A DNA stretch of 64,000 bases from Magnetovibrio sp. (GCA_002690705.1 NZFO01000004.1:53147-117146); one strand, 5' to 3'. Counted from the first letter of the stretch, positions 45,066 through 55,842 are shown. Translations and numbers: made by a program. The notes: generated from the sequence alone by a model not told the origin.

Positions 45066-45965
45066 ATGAGAGCCTCAATTCAAACTTTGGTGCAATGTCG
45101 ACTGACTGGTTGGTTATGTGCAGTTGGTGTAGTGGTTGTGTGGTCTGGTTGGTTGGTTGTATCGCGCTTAGGTGTGGTCCAAAATTTAACTATTTATGAT
45201 TTAATGATGTTGCGGTTTTCCTTCGCCTTGGGAGCTGTCACACCGCTGTTGTGGCGTTATTGGCCGCGTCACCTAAAATGGTGGCAAATCGCACTTTTTT
45301 CTGTGGGACAGGGCGTGCCATATTTAGGGCTGGCTTTCGGTGGGTTCCAATTTGCGCCTGCATCTCACGCCGGCGTCATGATGAACGGTACATTGCCGAT
45401 AATTGTCGCTTTGATTGGATGGGTTTGGCTCAAGGAGAAACCGATTCTTAGCCAAATCTTTGGAATGGTTATTATTTTATTGGGGTGCGGTTTGATAGCT
45501 CTGGACCGGGGGGTGCGGGGAGTTGAGCACGATGTATGGATTGGGCATTTGATGTTCATAGGGGCATCCAGTTTTGTTGCGTTTAATTTAGTTTTTACGA
45601 AAGTATGGAACTTGACCGCTCTTCAAGCCGTAGTGCTGATGCCAAGTGTCAATCTGGCATGGTTTGGTCCGATTTATCTGGCTGTATTGCCGAGTGCTCT
45701 TCGAGAAGCCCAATGGCAGGAGATAGTATTGCAAGGTATTTATCAGGGGTTTGGGCCGAGTTTTGTAGGTGTTTTTTTATTCACTACGGCGATCCGCGTA
45801 ATCGGCACTGCGTCGACAGCGGCGGTAATGGCCCTCGTACCAGCTATGGCTGCACTGATTGCGATCCCCGTCCTCAATGAATGGCCAAGCTCGTTTGTAT
45901 GGGTTGGGATCGCCGTAGTTACTGCGGGAATTGTGCTTGCTACGCACATAGACAAAAAATACTGA
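45066..45965 (+). CDS. EamA-family (DMT) transporter
   Basis: 299 aa with about ten membrane helices in two repeats of the EamA/DMT fold (FALGAVTPLL, SHAGVMMNGTLPIIVALIGWVWLKEKP, then STAAVMALVPAMAALIAIPVLNEWP). Such proteins export or import small metabolites, often amino acids. The substrate is unknown. It stands alone between divergent and convergent neighbours. The ATG at 45066 follows a TTTAAACGGCCGTTT palindrome. Confidence 0.9.
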   Translation: MRASIQTLVQCRLTGWLCAVGVVVVWSGWLVVSRLGVVQNLTIYDLMMLRFSFALGAVTPLLWRYWPRHLKWWQIALFSVGQGVPYLGLAFGGFQFAPASHAGVMMNGTLPIIVALIGWVWLKEKPILSQIFGMVIILLGCGLIALDRGVRGVEHDVWIGHLMFIGASSFVAFNLVFTKVWNLTALQAVVLMPSVNLAWFGPIYLAVLPSALREAQWQEIVLQGIYQGFGPSFVGVFLFTTAIRVIGTASTAAVMALVPAMAALIAIPVLNEWPSSFVWVGIAVVTAGIVLATHIDKKY

Positions 45966-46217
45966 TTCGTTGAACGAGCAAAATATCTTGATGTATTAAA
46001 ATACTGTAATGCAAGTCATTTAAAGAGGGCCTTGCCCGTTATCTAACGCCCAGGCCATTTTAAATATTTTGTCAATGAGTTTAACTCTAACTCTAAGCCA
46101 GTTGAGCACTAGTAATCCCCGCCTCGACTTTCCACGAAGAGATAATTGATGGCACACCCGTCAGTTTCAATCTAGGCATCCCTGAAATTAGCTTGTTTGC
46201 AACACAGCATACTGTAT

Positions 46218-47696
46218 CTAAAATTCATTGATTAGAATATCAGTTTCCCTTTTACAAATATTTGTGCGCGCACCTAAATCCGAGAGAATAAAAGGAATAG
46301 CTTGTCTGATCTGTGGCATGATGAACGGCACACCAAGGCAATACCCAAAACTTGCGAATGCCAGAGGCCCTAAGACAAAAGCATTGTTAACAGGCATACT
46401 GTCATGCCCGATAGCTCGGCTAAATTTATCGGTCGCTAACCCAACGCCTAAATCTGATGTTTTTGCGATACCGCGCTTGATAAGTGAATGCAGCAAAGGA
46501 TTACTAGTTTTCTCCGGTCGGGTCTCGGGGCCGACACATATGACTACAAAGTCAAGGGTATCACGGTACGCCTCGCCATTAGTCTCATCCTGCCATTCAA
46601 CAATGATCCTGCGGCAATCTGATCGCGCAGCAGTTAATTTGCCGCGCTGTTGTTTAAACCATCCCTGTGCTTTAGCGGCGATTAACTGTTCATTCGTTTG
46701 CGGAGAAAAACGGTAGCGGTGGATATCATAATAGGGTCCCGCATGCCTCATATAGCGGCGTTTTTCCTCAATTGGTAGATGCACCCAAACATCGCGTGCG
46801 GAGTCCCGAAGATCATCAAAGGCAGACTGCCACGGTAATCCGGAGGCTTCAGCTTTTTTTACATCTGAACGGATAGCACGAAAGATCTCTAAGACGGTTC
46901 GAAGCCGACCGTGTTTTTTTGTAAAAAGTGATGGTCGTGCAGCGACACGATCTAGTATATGTTGCTCAAATCCGGCATGTGAGCGAGGTCTAACAGTGGG
47001 TTGCAAACCTCGTCTTGACAAAGCGGTGACAACGCCAGTGTGGCCTTTCCGTTTGAGTAATGTAACGACATCTGCCGCTGTCAGACCATTCCCAATAATT
47101 AGTCCTCGCGCATTATTTGGCAGAGCTTCGAGGCTATCCACATCCCAAGGGTTCGGAACTAAAGCGGGATGGGTCTCGAGTTTACCAGTGAAAGGGAAAG
47201 GAATGCTTGGTTTGTAATTGCTTGTTGTGATCAAGATGGAATCTGCACGAAGAATTGACCCCGAAACCATTTTGATCAAAAAGCTTTTCCCATGTTGTTT
47301 AACATCAATCGCAGAATCACGGACGTGCGTAAGCGTCGACCCTGATGGGTTTTCAATTGCGTGCCGCTTGAATTGGGCGGAGACAAAATCGCCAAAATCG
47401 CTACGTCGAATAAATAAGCTGCCATCGATGGCTCTAGCCTCTGGATCACACTCGAGGCCAACTGTCTGTAAAAACCAGTCATCAAGCGCGGCGCGTTCAT
47501 CGGGAATGACGAAGTGAAGACTGCTTGGTGCGTTGAGCCGATGGTCGGGATGACGAGAAGAATAAGCGACTCCAGCTCCGACATCTTTGCGAGGCTCAAC
47601 CACGATAATAGTAAGTGGGTGAGGGCTCAGCCGGGACAGATTAATGGCTGCTGTTGTGCCAGTGTAACCACCACCTAAAATTACAACAGTCTTCAT
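46218..47696 (-). CDS. FAD/NAD(P)-binding protein (PF13454 type)
   Basis: 492 aa. An N-terminal Rossmann motif VVILGGGYTGTTAAINLSR binds FAD. VAYSSRHPDHRLNAPSSLH and a second nucleotide-binding segment GLIIGNGLTAADVVTLLKRKGHTG follow, and a C-terminal VVICVGPETRP strand closes the domain. This is the layout of the FAD-NAD(P)-binding family often annotated as hydroxyacylglutathione-linked or flavoprotein of unknown role. It is the last of five minus-strand genes beginning at 54564; its substrate is unknown. Confidence 0.82.
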   Translation of the reverse strand: MKTVVILGGGYTGTTAAINLSRLSPHPLTIIVVEPRKDVGAGVAYSSRHPDHRLNAPSSLHFVIPDERAALDDWFLQTVGLECDPEARAIDGSLFIRRSDFGDFVSAQFKRHAIENPSGSTLTHVRDSAIDVKQHGKSFLIKMVSGSILRADSILITTSNYKPSIPFPFTGKLETHPALVPNPWDVDSLEALPNNARGLIIGNGLTAADVVTLLKRKGHTGVVTALSRRGLQPTVRPRSHAGFEQHILDRVAARPSLFTKKHGRLRTVLEIFRAIRSDVKKAEASGLPWQSAFDDLRDSARDVWVHLPIEEKRRYMRHAGPYYDIHRYRFSPQTNEQLIAAKAQGWFKQQRGKLTAARSDCRRIIVEWQDETNGEAYRDTLDFVVICVGPETRPEKTSNPLLHSLIKRGIAKTSDLGVGLATDKFSRAIGHDSMPVNNAFVLGPLAFASFGYCLGVPFIMPQIRQAIPFILSDLGARTNICKRETDILINEF

Positions 47697-47828
47697 ACGG
47701 TTGCCCTCATGATTTTTTGCAGCATACGTGACTGTGTAAATTGCGATTCAAGCAATTACACCCAAGTAAAAAGAGCATTGGAGGAAGTGCCGGTCTAGTT
47801 ATCCAACGTATCCTCATTGCTGAGTAAT

Positions 47829-49898
47829 TCAAAGGCCGATTGTCACAAGTAAGCTTCCACGGTCGTCAATAGCAAGGGTGCAGTCAGAGTTTAGGACGGT
47901 GGTGGACTCATTCTCCTCGACAATAATGGGCCCTTTTAGCATCGAGCCGGGGCACAATGTGTTACGGCGGTATATGGTATGTCTGACGTAACTATCCGAA
48001 ATGGGGCAATACGCCTCTCTATGACCGAACGGCGCTGTGCTCCCCTTTGCTCGAGTTGAACTACTAAAATCCCCGATACGTGCTGGGGCAGAAGCACTTA
48101 ATCTGATATTAACAATCTCGAGTTCTAGGTCGTCATATATCCGACCGTAAAGTTTTCTATAAGCCAAATTAAAAGCCGTGATGATATCGGCAGGAAAAGT
48201 TTTAGCTGAGAGATCTTGTAACTCGATTATGACATTCTCATGATATCCTTGACCAAGATATCGCATGTCAATACTGAGTTCGTCCGTGATATCTTCCTCT
48301 GCGATATCTCTTGGCATGCGAGCTCGGCACTCGAGCGCCATTTCGTCGAAAAGCGCCATTAAGTCGATGCTGGATACTACGGAGAGAATACTCGGCATGG
48401 AGCGAACAGTGTCAAAGGAAATGGGGGCAACAATCATGCCCAAGGCAGATGCGACACCAGCGTTCGGGGGGACTAGCACCCTATGAACGCCCAACCGTCG
48501 GGCCAAGTCGACTGCATGGACCGGGCCTGCGCCGCCAAAAGCAACCATCGTATACTTCCCAGGGTCCTCGCCGCGCTCGGTGACATAAACTTTAGCGGCG
48601 GACGCCATATTCTCGTTTACAATACCGAAAACTCCCCGCGCCGCCTCTTCAATGCTTAGGCTTAATGGCTCGCCAATTGCAACTTTAAGAGCATGCTCGG
48701 CGGCGGCCCGATCGAGCTCGAGGTCTCCACCCAGAAAATGTTTTGGGTCTAGATATCCAAGAACTAGATCAGCATCTGAGACTGTTGGTTTGGTGCCGCC
48801 TTGCCCATAACACGCTGGCCCGGGCGCTGCGCCAGCGCTTTTTGGCCCTACTTGGACCGTGTCTACCTCAGTTACCCGTGCAATCGACCCACCCCCAGCG
48901 CCTATCTCCATGAGATCCACTACCGGAATGCGGACTGGAAAACCACTGCCGGTTTTGAAGCGATGCACATGTGCAATTTCAAACTCGGTCGTTTTCGCAA
49001 TACGACCCTCATTTACAAGACACATTTTTGCCGTGGTCCCGCCCATGTCGAAGGCAAGCACATGATCAAGGCCCGCTAGCCGAGCGTAATGCGCTGCAGC
49101 TAAAGCGCCTGCAGCGGGACCCGACTCGATAATTTGAACCGGATAACTTCGTGCAGTCTCTGAGGTTGTTGTACCTCCACTGGACAGCATCATTAACAAT
49201 TCACTGTCAGCACCCGCTTCTTGCATCCGCGTATTCAATTTACTCAGGTACTCTCCAGTTGCGGGCTTGGCATAGGCGTTGATAACGGTGGTTGATGTGC
49301 GTTCAAACTCTTTAATTTCAGGTAGTACATCGGACGATAATGAGACAGGAATATCTGGCGCAATCTCGTGAATTATATCACCAATTAGCTTTTCGTGTGT
49401 TGGATTTACGTAGGAATGAAGCAAAACTACCGCAATGGTTTTGACATTATTTTTGAGAAGGAGAGCTATAGCTTCACGAACACTTGATTCCTCAAGTTTT
49501 TGAAACACGGTCCCGTCGGCATAGACACGCTCTAAAACTTCCAAGCGGTTCGGTCGCTGGACAAGGGGCTCAGGAAAACTGATTTTTAGATCATATCCGT
49601 CGTAGCGTTTTTCACGCCCTATTTCTAAAATGTCTCGTGTCCCCGGGCTAGTGATCAAGCCTGTTTTCGCGCCTTTGCGCTCAATTACCGCGTTAATTAC
49701 CAGTGTCGTCCCGTGAATATGATAAGTTAGGTCTTTAAGTGATTCGGGTCCAAGTGCTGCAACACCTTGACTAACAGCCTCTGATGGATCGCTCGGTGTG
49801 GTCAGGCATTTGTGGATGCGAACCTCACCGGTTGCATCGTTGGCTAAAGCGAAGTCTGTAAAGGTGCCCCCGATATCAGTCCCTAAACTCTTTGCCAT
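47829..49898 (-). CDS. Hydantoinase/oxoprolinase subunit A (HyuA-like)
   Basis: 689 aa, an ASKHA-fold ATP-dependent amidohydrolase subunit. It opens LGTDIGGTFTDFALA and has GTTLVINAVIERKGAKTGLITSPG, the SGGT motif, ESGPAAGALAAAHYARLAGLDHVLAFDMGG-type phosphate loops and FGGAGPVHAVDLAR. Together with HyuB it opens a cyclic amide ring such as a hydantoin or 5-oxoproline, or it carboxylates related ketones; the substrate cannot be read. It starts two bases after the hyuB stop. Confidence 0.9.
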   Translation of the reverse strand: MAKSLGTDIGGTFTDFALANDATGEVRIHKCLTTPSDPSEAVSQGVAALGPESLKDLTYHIHGTTLVINAVIERKGAKTGLITSPGTRDILEIGREKRYDGYDLKISFPEPLVQRPNRLEVLERVYADGTVFQKLEESSVREAIALLLKNNVKTIAVVLLHSYVNPTHEKLIGDIIHEIAPDIPVSLSSDVLPEIKEFERTSTTVINAYAKPATGEYLSKLNTRMQEAGADSELLMMLSSGGTTTSETARSYPVQIIESGPAAGALAAAHYARLAGLDHVLAFDMGGTTAKMCLVNEGRIAKTTEFEIAHVHRFKTGSGFPVRIPVVDLMEIGAGGGSIARVTEVDTVQVGPKSAGAAPGPACYGQGGTKPTVSDADLVLGYLDPKHFLGGDLELDRAAAEHALKVAIGEPLSLSIEEAARGVFGIVNENMASAAKVYVTERGEDPGKYTMVAFGGAGPVHAVDLARRLGVHRVLVPPNAGVASALGMIVAPISFDTVRSMPSILSVVSSIDLMALFDEMALECRARMPRDIAEEDITDELSIDMRYLGQGYHENVIIELQDLSAKTFPADIITAFNLAYRKLYGRIYDDLELEIVNIRLSASAPARIGDFSSSTRAKGSTAPFGHREAYCPISDSYVRHTIYRRNTLCPGSMLKGPIIVEENESTTVLNSDCTLAIDDRGSLLVTIGL

Positions 49899-49900
49899 GC

Positions 49901-51565
49901 TCAGTTATCCGCTTTGTAGCCGTAGAGCTTTGAGGCTGCTTCGACGCTAATCAGTCCATAATCCAGATCCCGCTGGATCATTGCTTCAGAACGATCCTCT
50001 GGATTACCCAACCCTCCTCCGCCGGGAATTCGGCACAAGAATTTGTCGCCGGGGTTCAGTTCCCGTTGTATGCCCGAGTTTTGGGTCGACCCGTTAATAT
50101 AAAGTTCACCTTTCTTTGCATTTCCACCCCCCAGAAATCCGGGAACTGATAGCGTAAGACGTCCCGCTCGAAAGCTTGCTAATATCGCGCCGTCAGGACC
50201 TTGTGGACCCTTAAGGACCTCGACTTCAAACACCTGCCCGAGACCGCCACGATATTTGCCGGCGCCGGCGCTATCCGGCCAAAGCGCGCGCTGATGGATT
50301 AAGATGGGAATATCACTTTCTAAAACTTCAATGGGCGTATTACCAACGTTAACCGGGAACGATAGACACGAGACACCGTCCCGATCAGGCCGAGCGCCTA
50401 ACCCGCCATTTACGACATTCAAGGGAGCAAAGCTGCCACCATCGCGGCGGCGTCTTCCAAAGTAATATTGTCCCCACATAGGTGTTGAGCCTGCGCCCGC
50501 TGTAATTCGGTTGGGAATAGCATCTGCAAGGGCTTCGAAAATAACTTCAGCCAAGTAGTTACCAACGGATGTACGTGCAAAAACAGGGGCAGGAAAGGTG
50601 CAGTTTAAAATAGACCCTTCATCAGCCTTAATGGTTAGCGGTTTTAATGTGCCCTCGTTCATTTTAATCGGCAGCTCAAGCAGTGCGTTAACAGCAAAAG
50701 TTGTGTAGGAGCACGCATATGTATACGTGCAATTTATGGCTGTTGGTACTTGGTCAGATGTGCCTGCAAAATCAATTGCCATGTTATCATTAGCGATAGT
50801 AACCGTACATTTTATCGTTATCTCTTCACCGTCGTCGATTCCAATCGTACAGATAGATGTGAAGACACCGTTCGGGATTTTTAAAATTTCTGATCGGGCA
50901 AGAGCCTCCGAGCGTGCGATCATCTCATCTGCGACAATTTGCAAGTCTGGCCACCCTCGTTCTCTACACATTGCGACTAAGCGCTCCGCACCGACGTGAT
51001 TGGCTGCAAATTGTGCCCTCAAATCTCCTAAAACCGTCTCCGGGGAGCGAACATTATTTTGGATAAAAGCTAAGACATCGGTATTTAGTTCGCCAGCTTT
51101 GAAAATTTTTAAATGCGGAATGCGGAGCCCTTCCTCGTAATTATCGCGGCTCTCAATCGTAGCCCGTCTGCCGCCAATATCTACGTGATGGCAGCAAGTA
51201 ACAGTGTAGCCAATAATTTTGTCCCTGAAAAATACAGGCGTTGTAACCGTAATGTCGTTATGATGTCCCGATCCATGCCACGGATTGTTACCTATAATGA
51301 CGTCACCATTTTGCAATTCATGGGGTGGGTTATCTCTGAGCATGTGATGAAGCATAGAACCCAATGGGCCGCACAGACCGGGGGTCGACTCGGGGGACTG
51401 AGCTAATAACCGCTGGTCTGCATCGAAGATCGCCGCCGCGTAATCGTTTACATCACGGACTACAGTGGAAAAAGAAGTGCGCTTGAGAGTTGCTGCCAAT
51501 TCGTCGACGGTTGCATTAAACCGGCGCCAGAACATTTCTAAGGTAATTGGGTCAATTTCGTGCAT
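49901..51565 (-). CDS. Hydantoinase/oxoprolinase subunit B (HyuB-like)
   Basis: 554 aa, the partner subunit. IDPITLEMFWRRFNATVDELAATLKRTSFS, DVIIGNNPWHGSGHHNDITVTTPVF and the C-terminal GGRxGLGQ-like segment GKYRGGLGQVFEVEVL with GGGGLGNPEDR are family marks. It is transcribed ahead of HyuA with a two-base gap. The neighbouring M32 carboxypeptidase and MmgE/PrpD gene suggest a small scavenging operon. Confidence 0.9.
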   Translation of the reverse strand: MHEIDPITLEMFWRRFNATVDELAATLKRTSFSTVVRDVNDYAAAIFDADQRLLAQSPESTPGLCGPLGSMLHHMLRDNPPHELQNGDVIIGNNPWHGSGHHNDITVTTPVFFRDKIIGYTVTCCHHVDIGGRRATIESRDNYEEGLRIPHLKIFKAGELNTDVLAFIQNNVRSPETVLGDLRAQFAANHVGAERLVAMCRERGWPDLQIVADEMIARSEALARSEILKIPNGVFTSICTIGIDDGEEITIKCTVTIANDNMAIDFAGTSDQVPTAINCTYTYACSYTTFAVNALLELPIKMNEGTLKPLTIKADEGSILNCTFPAPVFARTSVGNYLAEVIFEALADAIPNRITAGAGSTPMWGQYYFGRRRRDGGSFAPLNVVNGGLGARPDRDGVSCLSFPVNVGNTPIEVLESDIPILIHQRALWPDSAGAGKYRGGLGQVFEVEVLKGPQGPDGAILASFRAGRLTLSVPGFLGGGNAKKGELYINGSTQNSGIQRELNPGDKFLCRIPGGGGLGNPEDRSEAMIQRDLDYGLISVEAASKLYGYKADN

Positions 51566-51619
51566 TGGAACCTCCTTGTAATCGGGTAACTCTACTTAGT
51601 CTGGGTAACTGCGACAAAA

Positions 51620-53122
51620 TTAACAATCGTATCGTGCCCTGAGGTGTCTCTCGAAAACATCAGGATCTAAAGATTTACCTGTGGCATTTATAAGTAAATT
51701 TGGTCCGTTTAAAAGGCGGGCCTTACTATGGATGTTATTTGATAACCAAGCGAGAAGAGGTTGGAAGTTTCCTTCGGCAATGCTTGGCTCGATTGACGTA
51801 TCTTGATATTTTGCAGCGTCGAATAATTGCGCTGCAGTCATGGCACCAATTGTGTAGGTCGGAAAGTAGCCCCAAGCTCCGTCATACCAATGCAGATCCT
51901 GCAAACAGCCTTCACGATCAGATGGTGGGGTGATACCGAGCAAGTCCCCCATACCGTCGTTCCATGCGGTGGGAAGCTCGTTTAAGGTCAGGTCTCTGTT
52001 TAAAAGTGCACGCTCCAATTGATAACGCAGAATTATATGCGCCGGATAGGTGACTTCGTCCGCATCAACACGGATGAAGCTGGGTTCAACGCGCGTGTAT
52101 AGGCGATAAACGTTATTGATATCCCAAGCGGGGCCGGACCCGAGGAAAATCTCTTTCATGATCGGTACGGCCCACTCGAGAAACTCCCGTGAGCGGCAAA
52201 CCTGCATCTCAATTAGTAAGGATTGGCTCTCATGGAATCCCATGCCAAGAGCTTCTCCAACTGGTTGTCGACGCCACGGTAGCGGCAATCCGCGTTCATA
52301 AAGGGCATGCCCAGTCTCATGCAAAACGCCCATGAGGCTTGATGTGAAGTCTCCCTCGTCATACCGCGTTGTGACTCGCACATCTTCTGGTATTCCTCCA
52401 CAAAATGGATGGAGGCTAACGTCTAAACGACCATGATTGAAGTCGAAACCGAATGCTGCCATGAATTTCTTAGCGAGGGATTTTTGTTTTGAGATTGAGA
52501 ATGGCCCTATGGGTTTTTGCGATGGAGGAAATGCTTGCTGGCGATCAACTACTCTCTGAATAAAGTCTGGCAGGAAATGCCGGAGTTTGGTAAAGAGCTG
52601 GTCGATATTGGCGCTTCTTCCGCCGGGCTCATAATCATCTAGAAGAGCATCGTAAAGTGACAGGCCAGTTGCTTCTGCCTTTGCTTGACCGACCTTACGG
52701 GTGAGGTTAAGCACTTCTTGCAATGCTGGCTTAACCGCCGGGAAATCGGCTTCGGCGCGGGCCTCGCGCCATGTTGTCTCGCATATCGAGCACGCGCGGC
52801 TTGATGCCACAACCAGATCTTCTGGCACGGAATTCGCTTTTAATCGAATGTGGGCCATTTCCCGCAAATTAGCTTTTTGCCAACCGTCTAGTTCATTAAT
52901 ATTTTCCTCGGCCTCAGCAATCAAGTCGCCAATATCGGGTGCAGTGATTAAACCGTGAGTGACTGCCCGCAATTCGGCCAATTGAGCGCCACGTGCTGTC
53001 GCGCCGCCTTGGGGCATAACAGTAGCAGCATCCCAATTGAGAACGCTTGTCGCCTCGGATAATAGCGCGATACGGTGGAAACGGGTCTCAAGCGTTTTGT
53101 AGGCAACTACTGGTGGGACCAT
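51620..53122 (-). CDS. M32-family carboxypeptidase (Taq type)
   Basis: 500 aa, the usual length of thermostable carboxypeptidase Taq-like enzymes. The zinc motif HETGHALYERGLP is in the middle, followed by the ESQSLLIEMQVCRSREFLEW segment that supplies the third ligand. RYDEGDFTSSLMGVLHE and the YPTYTIGA-like region FPTYTIGAMTAAQLFDA are family signatures. It removes C-terminal amino acids from peptides in the cytoplasm. It lies 44 bases after the MmgE/PrpD gene. Confidence 0.93.
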   Translation of the reverse strand: MVPPVVAYKTLETRFHRIALLSEATSVLNWDAATVMPQGGATARGAQLAELRAVTHGLITAPDIGDLIAEAEENINELDGWQKANLREMAHIRLKANSVPEDLVVASSRACSICETTWREARAEADFPAVKPALQEVLNLTRKVGQAKAEATGLSLYDALLDDYEPGGRSANIDQLFTKLRHFLPDFIQRVVDRQQAFPPSQKPIGPFSISKQKSLAKKFMAAFGFDFNHGRLDVSLHPFCGGIPEDVRVTTRYDEGDFTSSLMGVLHETGHALYERGLPLPWRRQPVGEALGMGFHESQSLLIEMQVCRSREFLEWAVPIMKEIFLGSGPAWDINNVYRLYTRVEPSFIRVDADEVTYPAHIILRYQLERALLNRDLTLNELPTAWNDGMGDLLGITPPSDREGCLQDLHWYDGAWGYFPTYTIGAMTAAQLFDAAKYQDTSIEPSIAEGNFQPLLAWLSNNIHSKARLLNGPNLLINATGKSLDPDVFERHLRARYDC

Positions 53123-53166
53123 TGGTAATATTCCTCGAAGTGACGTGAACCTTAGTAAATAGTAAT

Positions 53167-54564
53167 TTATATGTTGTTTATGCTAATTGAAATTAGTTCC
53201 CTGACGTCCGCCTTGTTTTCCATTTTTTCAATCCAGCGCAGGCAATTATTTTGAGCATTTGATGTAAGAATACCCTTCGTAATGGCGCGGAATTTTGATT
53301 TAATTTGATCGGGCGTGAATGGATTTCCGGGGCTCCCCTTGCTGGCCGAAATCTGCTTATTAAATTTCCTTCCGTCTTGGCACGTCACCGTTACCTTAGC
53401 GGCATGGCGGTGCTTGGGCCCCTTAGCATCAATTTCAGGGTCTATGTGCGCGCAGATGCGTGATGCCATCTCAAGAACCCGTGGATCTTCTATCATCGCT
53501 TGGGTGAATTGGCTGATGAACGCTTCTCCCTCAAGCGCCATTACAGCAAGGCCGAAGAAAAGGTTCATCTGCGCTGCGGTAACGCTTTGGGCTTTATAAG
53601 GCCAAGCGCAATGTAAGTAGGTTGGTGTGCTAACGGCAACATCGATAGACTGAATATCATTACTTGAGAGTTTATTCTCTGTCCGAATTAAACTTAGCGC
53701 ATCTAAGCAGCAATGAATTGAAGTTACCGTGGCATATGGCTTGAAGCCTGTGCTTAATAGTTCCCACTCCCTGCCAAGGCCTGAAATAAGCCTTTGAGGT
53801 TTAGGCGTTGTGCTATGAGTAGAGAGAAAACCGCCATATTTGGCCTCCACGACATCTGTTATTCCTGTGAAGCCCGATGCTGCCAGCAAAGCGGCACGAA
53901 GGCCTGTTTCCGCTGCGCGCCCTGAATGTAGCCGTTTTACCATGGCTCCCTCTTGAGCTGCCATGAGGCCCGCACCCAAAGAGCCCGCGATGCCCAACGC
54001 ATGTTGGGTAGTAATGGGTCCAAGTGACAGTAGCCGAGCTGCAGTTGCCGCAGCTGTAAAAACGCCGGTTGTACCCTGTGGATGAAAACCATTGATTAGT
54101 AAGCTGGGTCCCGCCGCTGAACCAATTCGCGCACCTACCTCGTAACCAGCCGCGACTGCGGTCAGAAAACTTTTTCCGTTTAAGCCATTTTCACGTTCGA
54201 TGAGAGAAAATGCAACTGGTAGTGCAAGTGAATTTGGGTGAATGATAGAATCACGATGTATGTCATCCAACTCAAATGCATGGCCTGCTGTACCATTGAC
54301 TAAAGCCGCCACCGCAGCTGGAACCTTGAGGTTTATCCCAAATATAGTGGCCTCTGGTTTGCCGGCTTCAATTTGGGCCATCTCTGCAATCTTTTGCGTC
54401 CAAGGAAGTGTTGCGCCATGGATGATGCAACCAAGGCCATCGAGAGTAGCATATTTTAAATGATTGATCACAGCATCTGGTAAATCTTGGTAAGTTAAGT
54501 TCGCTGCAAATCCAGCGAGTGCAGCAGTGGCTCCCCGTGGTGCCAGTAAATGGTCAAGGCTCAT
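53167..54564 (-). CDS. MmgE/PrpD-family protein
   Basis: 465 aa, of the 2-methylcitrate dehydratase-like family. LDGLGCIIHGATLPWTQK, ALVNGTAGHAFELDDIHRDSIIHP and GFHPQGTTGVFTAAATAARLL are typical. No citrate-cycle genes are near, so a methylcitrate role is not supported; many members act on other dicarboxylates such as cis-epoxysuccinate or itaconate-like acids. It is the first gene of the five-gene minus-strand run. Confidence 0.9.
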   Translation of the reverse strand: MSLDHLLAPRGATAALAGFAANLTYQDLPDAVINHLKYATLDGLGCIIHGATLPWTQKIAEMAQIEAGKPEATIFGINLKVPAAVAALVNGTAGHAFELDDIHRDSIIHPNSLALPVAFSLIERENGLNGKSFLTAVAAGYEVGARIGSAAGPSLLINGFHPQGTTGVFTAAATAARLLSLGPITTQHALGIAGSLGAGLMAAQEGAMVKRLHSGRAAETGLRAALLAASGFTGITDVVEAKYGGFLSTHSTTPKPQRLISGLGREWELLSTGFKPYATVTSIHCCLDALSLIRTENKLSSNDIQSIDVAVSTPTYLHCAWPYKAQSVTAAQMNLFFGLAVMALEGEAFISQFTQAMIEDPRVLEMASRICAHIDPEIDAKGPKHRHAAKVTVTCQDGRKFNKQISASKGSPGNPFTPDQIKSKFRAITKGILTSNAQNNCLRWIEKMENKADVRELISISINNI

Positions 54565-54817
54565 GTTTTTTTGCCCTTATGCTGCAGGCCCCGATGGGAA
54601 GCTGAGCATTTAGAATATCTTGATCGAGGGATGGGGGAAGATTGTCCATAGTTTGTTTAACGCAAGCTCTATTAAAATAGAGGGGTTTGTGGGAGTCTCC
54701 CATATCTTTATTTTTAAATGTTTCGACTACACACATGAGTTGTAAACCACCGAACAGATCAATGATTTAGAGTGTTTGATGGCCAGCCACGCTTCTACAC
54801 AAAGTTTACTACCTCCG

Positions 54818-55744
54818 TCAGACAAGAGGGATGAATACTATTCGATCAGCTAAGAGTGCAACGAAAATGGCAAACAGATAGATAATAGAAAACAGAAATA
54901 ATGGTCGCGCTAACATCACATCTTCAGATTTCCAAACTCTCCAAAGACGACGCCATAACTCAACACCGAGCCCTAGCGCAATTAGGCCATAACAGATACC
55001 AGACATACCCAATGCAAGTGGTGATAGTGTTGCCGGTATCAGGAATGCTGTATAAATAAGCATCTGACGTTTAGTTTCTTTTTCTCCCACCACGACTGGC
55101 ATCATCGGGATATCGGCAGCGGCATAATCGCTCTGGCGGAACAAAGCTAACGCCCACGAATGTGGCGGTGTCCATAAGAAAATAATGGCAAACATTGCGA
55201 TTGAACCCAGTCCAATGTCATCGGTAACTGCGGCCCAGCCAATCATTGGAGGAAATGCCCCCGATACCCCACCGATAACGATATTCTGTGGCGTCCTGCG
55301 TTTAAGCCATATGGTATAAACGAAAACGTAATAAAGGATTGTCATGGCCAGAAGGAGGGCAGCAGTGGAGTTGACCCATATCGCCATTACGGCGGTTGCA
55401 CTCAGAGACAATACGATGCCGAAGTATAATGCTTCCATTGGTGAGAGACGCCCGGCCGGGATGGGGCGGTCTTTTGTCCGAGTCATGACGCGATCGATAT
55501 CCTTGTCATACCACATATTAATCGCACCGGATGCGCCCGCGCCTGCTGCGATACAAATTACTGCAACAAGGGCCCGGTCGAGATCAATACTACCGGGGGC
55601 AAGGATTAAGCCACATGCCGCAGTAAACACAACTAAAGACATAACTCGAGGCTTCAGCAAGACGGCGTAATCCCGAATCCAGAAACGGTGTCGCTCTTCA
55701 TTTAATTCAGCGGTTTCAACTTCGCGCTGTTTGGAGATTTGCAT
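54818..55744 (-). CDS. ctaB: Protoheme IX farnesyltransferase (heme O synthase)
   Basis: 308 aa, a UbiA-fold membrane prenyltransferase. NMWYDKDIDRVMTRTKDRPIPAGRLSP contains the first Asp-rich motif, and a second lies near GAFPPMIGWAAVTDD. It converts heme B to heme O for the aa3 oxidase. It is on the minus strand, after the CoxI-like gene, and not between ctaD and ctaG as in the usual alphaproteobacterial operon. Confidence 0.95.
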   Translation of the reverse strand: MQISKQREVETAELNEERHRFWIRDYAVLLKPRVMSLVVFTAACGLILAPGSIDLDRALVAVICIAAGAGASGAINMWYDKDIDRVMTRTKDRPIPAGRLSPMEALYFGIVLSLSATAVMAIWVNSTAALLLAMTILYYVFVYTIWLKRRTPQNIVIGGVSGAFPPMIGWAAVTDDIGLGSIAMFAIIFLWTPPHSWALALFRQSDYAAADIPMMPVVVGEKETKRQMLIYTAFLIPATLSPLALGMSGICYGLIALGLGVELWRRLWRVWKSEDVMLARPLFLFSIIYLFAIFVALLADRIVFIPLV

Positions 55745-55842
55745 ATGGCTGCCTGACTAACCCTGCTATGATCCTAATGCCCGCTTCTTATACGGCAAAG
55801 ATCGTGGATATGACCAGCCTTCATATAGTTTAGCATTTCGAT

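Noticed and set aside
54554..54736. A 60-codon open frame on the minus strand before the MmgE/PrpD gene
   Set aside because: No family resemblance, overlap with the start of the next gene and no good ribosome-binding site; probably chance.
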